Made by a program: the position numbers and the translations under genes
NCBI GenBank assembly: GCA_015680685.1
Contig: MNCI01004786.1
Span: 379,043-439,240 of the forward strand
Direction: 5' to 3'
DNA from: Gnetum montanum
Lineage: Eukaryota > Streptophyta > Gnetopsida > Gnetales > Gnetaceae
Length of the DNA: 60,198 nucleotides
The notes under the pieces: generated by a model
The model's database searches: none
Seen by the model: only the letters and a program-made list of their open reading frames with translations
What the model was told of the DNA's origin: nothing
In this document: positions 23,315 to 34,700 of the stretch, in pieces
How the letters are laid out: every line of letters begins with the position of its first letter
Numbering within the stretch: the first letter of the stretch is position 1

Positions 23315-23800
23315 AGAGGATTGATGTTGATGAAGTGATGGTAGAGTTATAGAGGTTAAATTGTATTGATATATGTAGAGAAAGCTGTGAAAAATTACAT
23401 AGATGAGTAATGAAATGCAATATTGAATAGACTGCAAAGAGGATTGATGCTAATAAAGTGATGGAAGAATTGTAGAGGTTAAATAGTAATGATGTATGTA
23501 GAGGAAGCTATGAAAAATTACATAGATGAGTAATGGAATGCAATATTGAATAGACTGCAAAGAGGATTGATGTTGATAAAGTGATGAAAGAGTTGTAGAG
23601 GTTAAATTGTAACAATGTATGTAGAGGAAGCTGTGAAAAATTATGTGGATGAGTAATGGAATGTAATATTGAATAGATTGCAAAGAGTATTAACATTGAT
23701 AAAGTGATGGAAGAATTGCAGAGGTTGAATTGTAATAATATATGTAGAGAAAGTTGTGCAAAATTAAGAAAAATTAATGGAATATGAAAAGTTGTAAAAG
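23315..23800. repeat. 123-bp tandem repeat, about four copies
   Basis: Units start at 23315, 23438, 23561 and 23684, an exact 123-base period. Each opens AGAGGATTGATG (the last AGAGTATTAACA), holds GTAGAGGTTAAAT and GTGAAAAATTA, and closes TTGAATAGACTGCAA. The fourth unit decays after about 75 bases. Open frames on the minus strand across it are products of the repeat, since 123 is divisible by three. Confidence 0.9.
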
Positions 23801-25592
23801 AAATGATTAGATGCAAGTGATTAAATGCAAATTCATGCAATCACTTATATTGGAAATCCAAAGTGTTACATCATGGAGAGGCCCTACAATTTATAAAAAG
23901 GTAATGGGGTTGTACTAGGGAACATGAACCACCACTACACCATAGCTTGGGATCATATAAAAAGTGAACAAATGAATTAATTAGGGCCATGTTAGAGTAA
24001 ATCCATCCATCAATTCATAAAAATTTTAAAAAATATTTAAATTTCCTATTTTGTCCTATTCCTAATATAAATGACAAAGGGATGCATAAGTCAACTTTTG
24101 ACTTCTAAAAATAGGTCTTGAATGATCATTCTTGATGCCCTCATAATTTATCTTTGGAAGATGGTGAATTCTCCTTGCATGTCACACTAGTGTTAACAAG
24201 TAGTTAGCCCATCCTAGATGTGATAAAGGTACCAAGATGATAATTCCCTATTAAACAAATCAAACAAAAACAAAATAATTATATATATATATATATAATG
24301 CTTTTTACTTAACAATTAATGTTATGATAAAAACAACTTTATAACATAAAACCTAATATAAATGTGGTTCTTTTTAAATTAATACTATAGATAAATTTAT
24401 AACATAATCAAAAGAATTACCTTAATGAGAAAATTCTACTATAAAACATATTTATTTGCTTTTTATTTGCAAGACATTTTCATTTTGTTTTTTTCCAACA
24501 ACATTACCACTATCTATGCATTAATTTCTGCATTTGCTTTAATTAATGCTTGTACCTTGTTGCTTATTTGCTTAACATGAAAGTAAACCATCATTTATTT
24601 TATGCATCTATTACATTTAAGCACCAACTTCTCACTATATCATGTATCAATCATGAATTAATCTTTGTTTAAATTCTTAATGTCTTATTATTGCACTGTT
24701 CAACCACAACAACATTTTCATTAAGGGAAACATATGAGTGGCCTATGCTTATTAGAGATATGTTCCCATTTAGAAGGTTTGGAAGGTTAAGCAATAGATA
24801 AATGTTACATATTATATATCTTTTTGCATGTTATAGAAATTGAAGCCTAATGATCATGTCCATATTTAAATCATAAGAATATTTAGCTAAGATTAATAAT
24901 TTGCAGAGCATTACATCTCAACATAAAATGGGATCAAACTTATGACTAGGGGATCCTACAGAAGCATGCTCTTAGTCACAAACAGCAAGCTGCCTTGCAG
25001 TGAACACAATTTCAAATAGAAGCTTTCGATTCTATGTAACCCAACTATTAACAAAACTGAAACTGAAAACATTTAACTGTGTCCTAGAGCCTATAGACCT
25101 ATTAGACCAGTTTCGTAAAAAAAATTAGTTAAGTTTCAACAATTTTTTGCATAATGCCTACATATCTCAACAGCCTGCTGAGAATGAATCTGTAACTTGT
25201 AAAATGCAAGCTACCTACATTCCAGTGATTCAAAAACCTTGATATACAAAAACTGTGGGAAAATTTTTACCCAGTATATGGTATATTGCAGAGTAAGTTA
25301 TGTCTGTAGTCTTGGTAGAAGAGAACCCAGGTGGCCAAAAAGCCACCCAACCCCAAATGCGTTGGGGGTTCAGATAAAGGTAATGGTCATGGCAATGATA
25401 GGTATTTGATATTGTAAGCCTCTTTACGCTCATAAAGCATTATAAAACAAACCAGCAACAGATGCAGAAAGATTTTATTCCCTGCAGTATTAGAATCCAT
25501 GAAACTGAAGCTGAATTAAAAGTTCATTGTCACAAGAGAGACTCGGGAGATGTCACAGTAAAGTAGAGACATCATGGAATGTTCAATTATGT
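23801..25592. other. Intergenic, downstream of the NERD gene
   Basis: No coding region or element that I recognise. It holds an AT dinucleotide run at 24281-24297 and AT-rich unique-looking sequence. The last few hundred bases before 25593 should include the 3' UTR of the NERD gene, whose end I cannot place. Confidence 0.5.
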
Positions 25593-25774
25593 CTATGGAC
25601 TCAATGACAATGATACAAGATTCTTTATCTTGATATGCTCTGGCCTCCCTGAATCAAAAGGTTGAAAGACTAGCTCTGTATCTGCCCTCACACATTGCTC
25701 TTGTACTTCAGGCTCATTGAACCCTTGCCGATAATCACGGCCAATCCACCGTACACAAGCTTCAGAAACAGGCC
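25593..25774 (-). CDS. NERD gene exon 7: C-terminus and stop
   Basis: Acceptor CTTGTAG, then PVSEACVRWIGRDYRQGF, DTELVFQPFDSGRPEHI and KIKNLVSLSLSP followed by TAG at 25593-25595. It lies 7,029 bases from exon 6. The phase match and the family-like ending make the link convincing despite the distance. Confidence 0.9.
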
Positions 25775-28700
25775 CTACAAGTTGACAAAACGGTTCACTG
25801 TGTTATGAATTAACATCGGTTAGTCTTAAACTAAATAAAATGAACAAATGCAACAAAATGTACTACAAGTTTCTACTAGGGAGATGCAGGTACAAACTAA
25901 ATCAAATAGACAAAAAATAAATAAATAAATTTTGGCTTGGAACTGATTACAAGAAATGCTTTTGAATTTCTTTAAAAAAACCCTGAATAAATTTGTTTCT
26001 AGTTGAAATAGCAAGCACTCCCAAACATCCAACAAGTTTACTTCAGAAACATATATGATATTTTTAATCTTTAAGATTCTAGTTACTGCTATGATTTGAT
26101 ACAAACATGAATATACATGGTAACATGCATCAAGATTTCAATTTTAATAAGAAAATGTCAATATCCTTTCAAACTGAGGAAAGCTGCAAGCTGCATTGTC
26201 TAATTGTTCTGCCTAATAGATCCCTAGGGTCTTTTTTATGGATGTAATAATAATTCAGTTGGGTTTCAGTTTTATATTTTAGAAAGAACTTTATTGTCTT
26301 ATCTATCAAAGAATTCTTGTATCGAAAATGAGAATCAAAATTAATAACTCATGTATGAGAAATTTCAAGCATTGGCTGATAGTTTGGTGGTAGAGTCCCC
26401 ATGCTATAATCCTGGTAGCCATCTGAGGCCTAGACAATACTAGGATTTCCACCATTACCATCATCATAGCCTAATCCCATCCCATCAATATTATCAGACT
26501 TTGGCAATCTTGATTATCAAATTTCATAATAGCATATCATAATAAATTTTGTAATTATGAAATAAACCTCCCTAAACGAAATTGCAACTATCTTGCTTTG
26601 TCAATGTGACCTTTTACAGAGAAGTCGCCTGCCATTACTTAATATATAATCCCACAATAGAAATGAATGTAACTTATCATAGATGGAAACGAAGACAACA
26701 CAACAGCAGTATCCAAGAGCGAGTGGGTTGCTTTAAGGACAAGTAATGCACAAGGATTTTAACATCAATTTGATCTAAGATAGCAAGAAGGCAATTAGAG
26801 CCAGGCCAGATTGATTGATATTTTATGAATGAGGATTTATTGCCGAAGAGATTAAATCACTTGCCCAAAAAAATTTAAAATCTTATCATGGCATTATCAT
26901 AGGGAACACAAAAACAATCTCTAAATGCAACTGCTCTCAAAGAAATGCCAGTTGCACAATGAGAGCATATGGTTTGGCAAATAACATTGCTGGATAAAAT
27001 CCATGAACAAAACAAAAAAATTCTTCGAAGGTTATCAGCCCTTGAAGAGAATATTGAGGGAAAAAAGGAAACTAGTGCTGCTCCAAAAGATCATAAACAA
27101 ATTTTGCTGAAATTAGCAAAACTTGAAGCTAAGGTGGAGCAAAATAAAAATGAATCTAATCTTAAAGGAATAAAGATAAAGATGGGATTTGCAATTGCAG
27201 AAGCTTTGAATGAGCAAGATGAAAAAAGGGCAAAAGAAAAAAAAATTATGCTTTGTAGGTATAACAAAGACAAAAAGTGAAATGGATGAAACTTTGTTTA
27301 AGAAAGTTGAAAATATTACAGATGATATGCATGTAACTTCTCCGAAAATTAAGAAATTTCTTAGGGTTCCAAGTGAACAACGTAAAAAGCCCCAACATGT
27401 AATTGTTAAGTTTTGTGTTGTAGAAGATAGAGTGCATGTTTGGAGATATCGAAGCCACTTGAAGCAAAGTGAGAACAGGAAAAACGTTTGGATAAATGAG
27501 GATCTTACTCAAAAGAAACTTGTAAAAAAGGCTGAACAATAGAAAAAGGTTAAGTCAACTTGTGAATTGGGTTTTGTAGCATACCTAAATGTTAGTAACA
27601 TGACAATAATTACAAATAAGCAATATTTTAAAAATTATACAAAAAACGTATAAACCCTTTTAAGGTGTGGTTTTCTTAACATTGATGGTAGAACTGCAAA
27701 CAAAGTTGTTTCTTTCAACAATATTAGCTTCTTTGACAACTTTGACATTTTTGGTTTTGTTAAAACTTAAGAAGATCTTGGTTTTGTAGATTTTGTAGTT
27801 CCTGGTTTTATTAAATTTATTGCAGGAAATACAAGAGTAGGGTGAAAAGGCAGACCTTCTGGTGTGGCACTGCAATGTTAGTGAGGAAATCTCTTGAAAA
27901 TAGTGTGCTTTAAAAAAAATCGATGACCATAAACAAAATGCTTGGCTAAAAATCTTATATCAACATGGTTGTGCTTTCCTTGCCATATGATATGTTGCTC
28001 TTAGAGATGCTACATTGTATGATTCCATAGAGCTATCTCGTGATCAACTTTTTCGGTTCTTAGGCAGAGATGTTATAGAATTTTCATCAAAAAGCTCAAT
28101 ATTTATTTGTGGAGATTTTAATACAAGGTTAGCTTCACATTAAACAAAAATTATTCAGTGGCAACATAATGTTAACAATTTAGACATTGTTGAAGATCAA
28201 AACTAGACACAATATTTTGCAGATGATACTATTAATAAGATTGACCAACAACTATTAGAATAGACAAAAAAATTTAATCTTCTGACATGCAATGGCCTCA
28301 CTAGATTTCCTCAATCTTCATTATTTGCTTTCACAAGACCTCAAGGTAACTCATGTGTTGATTTGCTTTTATGTTCTTATGAAGATATTGACTTTACTAA
28401 GGAGTTGAAAATTGGAGATGACTTAGTGGAGTCTTGCCATCATCATGTAGAGTTTTTGTTGCAAATTCAAATTGTTTCTTAGATAATATAAATTAAGAAT
28501 AAAAAAAATTTCAATACAAACTCACCCCAGAAGTCAAGGTAAAATATATGAATGCAACACATAACAAATGGACTCTTGAAAGACAACATAAAGAGCTTGA
28601 ACAAGTTTTGCTTACTATAGCTAAGCAAGTTGTGCATTCACAACAATAGGATGCTCAAAAGACTTGGTTTGATGAGGATTTTATGCAAGCTAGGCAGAAC

Positions 28701-31700
28701 ATTAAGAATGCAAATAAGAGTCATAGATAAAGTTTAGTTAAGATATATTAAAGCTTGATGAGAACCAACTAAAGGAAATTTATCAAGAAGCAGCAGAACT
28801 ATTTTGCTTACACCATTAAAAAGAAACTTACATAGTTTTGGCAATGTTTTTGTCATAAAGCTTCTTCATCATTTAATTTTTCTTTTTAAGATACAAGAGA
28901 ATATGATAATTCTACTACTATTCTATAGCAAGCACCTCTCCAATTTACTTTTAAGTCATAGGTGGTATTAAAAAGCTAGCATCTAACCAAGCTATAGACT
29001 CAAATGGTTTATATGCAAAATTATTAAAGTGGGCAAAATTTGCTATTCATAAAGAAATTTGGCACAAATTAAATTCAACAATGGAGAAAAAATTAAATCA
29101 ACATTAGAAAACTAGTAAAGCTATCTTGTTATATAAAAAAGGAGATAAATATAATTTGAACAATTACAGAATGATCGTTATAAATAAGATTTTTGCTAAG
29201 TTGTTGGGCACTCTACTAGAAAAGAAAATCAGTTCTTGGGCTGAAGAAAACCAGGTCAAGGCAAGGTGTCAAGCAGGTTTCAAACAAAATCACTTCACTA
29301 TTTGATCACTTGATTACTCTTAAACACTACATGGAGTTCGCAAAAAAGCCTAATAAAAAAGTTTTTCTTTATTTTACTGATTTTGCAAAAGCATATGATT
29401 CAGTGATCCATACAAAACTATAGTTTCGCTTGCATAAAATTGGCCTCCCTTTAGATTTGATTGCAGCAACTCAAAGATTGTATGAGGAACTAATAATTGA
29501 AATTATAGATAATAATTTTTAAAAAATTTCAATTCCTAAGCAAAATTGGAGTTAAGGTTGTCCACTTTCTCCAACTCTCTTTGATATCTCTATTGATGAA
29601 ATGTAGGAATGGTTGTGTAACAGGCAAGATAGTCGTATTATCAAAATTGGATCCCAAGCGATAAATCTTCTTTTATACACAATTAATGTTACCTTGATCT
29701 CCACTACTACACAAGGTATGCAAAATATGTTACAAATTTTAGAAAATTATTGTTATTCATTTGGTCTTCAAGTGAATGTAGATAAAATCAAACTGATGAT
29801 CTGAGGTCCAAGAAATACCTATTATAACTTCCATTTTTAGAAGTACCAATGTGCAAATAGTATATTCTTTTACATATTTGGGTCTTATTTATATGTACAA
29901 TTACATGTGCGGAAAGTTCATCAAAGAAAAAATAGCAAGAGATATTCAGGCTCTGTACACTTTCAAAAGCAAGTGCAAGGATTTAGGACTTTGGGCTTGA
30001 AAGGTTAGAAAACAAATTTTTCATGCTATCATCTTTCCTACTATATTGTATGGGTGGATTGTTTGGGGACCTAGACTCAATGCTAAACTTTGGAAAGATA
30101 TTGAAAGAATGCAAAAAACTTTTCGTGTCGATGAATTATAGGTGAAGGTGCAAACACCTTACTCAATATTATTATGTGAATGTGATTTATTACCTTTAAA
30201 AGCAGAAGCCTTGTGCCAATTCATTACATACACTCATAGCTTGCATATCTCAAGGCAAGACAAATTCTTTAAAGCAGTAATTAAGAATTCATGAAACCGT
30301 TGTTGGTATTTTCAAGGGATGCAATGGTTGAGAAAACAGAATATCTCTTGGATGACGTGCAACAATATCCTAAACACATTCACTAACTAGTCAAGCAGAA
30401 GGTTTTAACACATATGTGATCTAATGTGGAAGGCAAGAGACAATTTTATTTACATCACATTATATCCAATAAACTAAATGTAGAAGCTCACTATCTCTCA
30501 ACTACTATTCTAATCCAATATCATAATGTTATTAGCAAGCTTCGCTTAAGTTCTCATCATCTTAGAATTGAAAGTGAAAGATGGATTTAACTCCCCCAAG
30601 AAGAGAGCATTTGTAGGTTGTGCAAATCAAGAGCCATTGAAGATGAATTATATGTGTTTCTTTCTTTTATTGTGACTACCCATTTGAGACAGTGTTATAA
30701 TGTTACAACAAAAAACCTCTATGATTTATTTTTGATGCTCCCATTGGAACTTGGTTAATTTGTAGAGTCTATCTTTATTTTTCATGAAAAGGTAATATCT
30801 GTCCAATAGATCCTATGGGTCTTCAAATGTAATGGAGCTTCATTTCATTTCATTATTTTTATTTTCTACTTACATGGAAATTCAATCCTGTCAAGTTTTC
30901 AATGGGGTCAAATAGATAAATTCTTTTTTATCATTAACTTCTATTAAGAGCCAAATTAACATAAATACCCAAATTTTGGATATCTTTCTTTATTGCTGCA
31001 AATCAAGTATGTTTTAGTGTACATCTTGGTTCTCTTTGTTGGGGATATTGGAATCCAAAATAATTTGATTATAGGTACACCTAAGACATATAGTCAACAA
31101 GATATAATAGAAGAATTATAGAGAAATATAGTGATGCCTCAAATATGATTCCAACTCGCAACCTCTTGCCTAACAAAACAATGAGCTAACTATTTGATCT
31201 ACTTTTTGTTTCTTTTCCTGAACTTTAATTTTTAAAAAAAACCTCTTCTAATAGGTGCATTCCCAAGTCTTCCTAACACATAATCAAGCCATCTAAGATG
31301 CCTTTTCTTAATTTTATCATCCATGGGTGCTACTCTCAGACTTCCCCTAATAAGAGGGCTGTTGATTTGATCTTTCCTAGTGATACCCAACATCCACTGC
31401 TTTTTGATATACCAACATTTTACACCATAAAGGATTGTAGGTCTAATAGTAGTTTTATAGAATTTTCCCTTCAACCTAGCCAATATTTTTTTATCACACC
31501 CTAAACCACTAGCTTCATGTCACTTCATCCACTATGTTTCAATTCTATTTGTCACATTATTGTTAATCTCACCATCCATTTATACAAGAAATCCCTAGTA
31601 TTTGAATGGTTTGTATTGTATAATTTCTTGGTTTTGAATTCTAATCTATGTATCTTCATTGCTCACTTGTTCGCTAAATACACACTCCATGTATTCCATT

Positions 31701-34700
31701 TAGGCTTTCCATCTCCTTAAAAAATGTTTGAAAAATACTATGGGGTTACAAGTTTGGGGTCCACCTGCAGCACCTGGAAATATTTGCCACCAGTGAAATA
31801 TCGTCATAGTTGAAGTTATTGCCAATGAGATATAACTTGTTAGTAACACTATGACTCGTAAGATACAAGTCTTAAGTTGTATGCCAAGAGCTATACTGAT
31901 ACGTATAGGAATTATGTAAAAGCAATGGCTAAAACTAAATTCTATCCAATATATCCCCTGAGTCTTTCTGTCCATATGGCCATAAGAAAATACTACAGGG
32001 TCGGTTTCAATTTCAAGCTGGGAAAGCTAACAGCCCCTTTTTCAGTTTAGTTCTTGCAACTAACTGTTGCATATATTTTTTTTTCTTTGGAGAAAGTAGT
32101 CTTCTTCTCTTTCTAAACAAGGAAGTCTTTAGTAAGAAATAAAAAACGGTGACAGCACTTCTGAAACAGGACAAGACCTAATCCTTTTCTGATCCTAGGG
32201 GAGGTTTTTCAGTATGGGTTTGCAACAATGAAAACCTAAAAAAGCATCCCAAGAATGTTGTCCTTTCTTTTTCTTTTTCTTTTTCTTCTTTTTTTTTTTT
32301 TTTTGTCTAGAAACTTTTCTCTATGTTTATAATATGATATACTCCAAATTTTTATTATTATTATTCATTATTTTTTTAGGTCCAGGCCCCCCAAACCAAC
32401 CACCAAAAAGAAAACTCAGTTTCTAGCTTATAGCTTCCTTTAGACAGTGATCCCCATAAAATTTTCCCCTTCTATGTTTGGGGGAAAAAAAGGTGTTGAA
32501 ACAATTTCCATAATTCAAATACAACTCCAAAATCCAGAATATTTAAATATCCCAAAAAATAATCAAAAAATGAATAATCATCATGAAAAAATAAAAGAAA
32601 TCCATTAATTAATAATTAATAAATCGAAGTGAAAAAACCTGTAGGAACAAATGGCAAATAAAACGGTAAAAATATTAAATTTGAAGAGAACAGAAGAAAT
32701 CAATAGCATGCAAAAATGAAAGAAGACAGCACACTCAATACACATCTAATATCCTGTAAGTACAATATTACTAAAAATGAATACCAATTAAATAAGTACA
32801 TACAGAAATCTTCAAACACTGATGTCCTGTAGGTAGAAATGTTTGCTACTTTTGACCTTTTCACATACTTGAGATTATTCATGTCCTTAGACTTTCCTCT
32901 GAAGCCCATAAATTCTCCAAATAGTTGATAATTGTCTTTCAGCTTTAGCCTGATGACAACAAAAGGTACCTCTGAACAATGTTTTTTTATGTTGCCTAGA
33001 ACTACAACCAATATATTACAAAATGCAGCAATCAGAACAAAGACAAAAAACTAACGCAAAGACAAGTATACCATTGTATACCAAAGACAAAGAACTAAAA
33101 ATTGAGAATATGGTAGTAGACAGTTAAAAAAATAACACTAACAGCCATAACCTAAGAAGAGTCCATATCACGTAGAGTTTTTGCTGACTGAGCTAAAAAA
33201 ACAAACAATGGTCATATAAAAGTTTAGGGTACCGTACATATTTAATTTATTGTAGATGGCCTGCGCATATTGAATAAACTTAAGGGACAAAGGCATAAGA
33301 GAGCAACAATCACAACGTACTAAAGTTTCCTTAATTTATAAATAGATAAAAAATTTGGCATTTTGAATCAGCCTACTAAAGATAAAGTTGCTATTAAGTT
33401 GAACTGAGACTCGAATGTTATCAGCTAGATTATCTCATTCGTATCCTGCTAAAAGTACGAGCATTTACACACACAAAGAAAGTAACTGCCTAAAAAGTTG
33501 TTCTCAGAGCATGATTATCACTAAATTTATAGATTTTAATGTTTTGATCTCTGACATACAAAATTAATAGATAAATATATATAAACTCAAAGGGTAGTGT
33601 AACCACTTACCTGTCCCATGAGGGAGAAGTACTGAGAATAAACCTTAGCTCTTTACTAAAATTTTTTAGCATGTCATGTTCCATTCCTGAAAGCACAAGC
33701 TTGGTCCACCTCCCAATAAAAGTACTGCTCTTCTCACCTAAATCAGCCATTCTACCACAAGGTACCACCTCTGGATAGGAGGTGACTGATAGTGACAACC
33801 TATAAAAATAAGATAAATACATGAAAAACATGAATACAGAAACATACAGGTGTCTTTGAAAAAATACACATGCATTTTATTTAGTCATGTCAAACGACAT
33901 GATCTTTAGCAGCAATTCATTAGATTCAACAAAGAAGGCCAACAATTATTCGACGTGATCTATTAGACATAGTGATGTTCATAGGACAGATACAAGGAGT
34001 ACAGCATAACGTCCATATTACTAAACGAGTTAAAAGCTGAAATATACATAGGTGATTTTCTAGTAAATCTTGCTTTTTTTTTCTTTTTTTGAAAAAAAAA
34101 ATTCAAGATGCAAATAATATATATATATATATATATATATTACTTTTATAGATACAAGTTAAGGCATGTGCAAAAAAGATATTGTCATAAGAATTTTATC
34201 TTCAAAGTAAGAACATGTTTCAAAGATTTGAATACTGAAAAATAATAGTTTAAAATTTTGTAATGCCATTGAAATTCCCAAGGAGTCAACAATTTTAAAC
34301 ATTCCATTAAATTTTTTGTTAAAATTTAAATAACTTTACAATATTGCTGTTAGAGGTTGACATGCTTGGAAGCTGAGACAATACACCTGTTACTAATCTA
34401 CTATCAAAGCATTAAAGATAGAAACAAGTTCTCTGTAGATGTAATTAGAAATACTCAACAAAAAGGTTGGTACTACAGTTCAAAGTTATCGTCAGAAAAA
34501 TAGCACATTCAAGATCCAGACATAATGGATTCAAAAACACACGTAAGATTATGAAAGAAAAGGTTATTGAGAAATGATTAATGAAAGCCGCAAACCACAA
34601 AAAAGCTCCAGTTATATTAGGATAATATCACAGGAGCTAAACTTAATGGACAAGTAAAATATTTACATGCACCAATATCCACGTGGATGTCAATATCAAC

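Larger units (their letters stand above)
26960..30880 (+). mobile_element. Decayed non-LTR retrotransposon (LINE) with ORF1 and EN-RT ORF2
   Basis: Order on plus: ORF1 with coiled coil and basic RNA-binding-like part (26969-27542); ORF2 endonuclease (about 27660-28490), RT (about 28540-29870) and a C-terminal region (29870-30760). The 3' end is placed near the TAATGGAGCTTCATTTCATTT tail at about 30880; no clear poly-A or TSD was found. It lies antisense to the NERD gene inside its intron 6. It is heavily broken. Confidence 0.8.
25775..32803 (-). other. Intron 6 of the NERD gene (7 kb), loaded with retroelements
   Basis: Donor GTATGT at 32803-32798 and acceptor TTGTAG at 25780-25775. It contains a 160-base exon-like fragment (26349-26513), a LINE-tail-like fragment near 26205, a long decayed non-LTR element on plus (about 26960-30880), and an RTE LINE tail on minus (31232-31720). 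The part 31721-32803 shows only T-rich and AT-rich sequence and a poly-T run at 32288-32304. Confidence 0.8.

Noticed and set aside
22888-23800. CRISPR-like array
   Set aside because: Spacing of the short repeats is irregular and the 123-bp units are contiguous without unique spacers; the genome is a plant's.
23508-23840. Long minus-strand frames in the 123-bp repeat
   Set aside because: They result from a repeat unit divisible by three and simple composition; no start context or homologue is visible.
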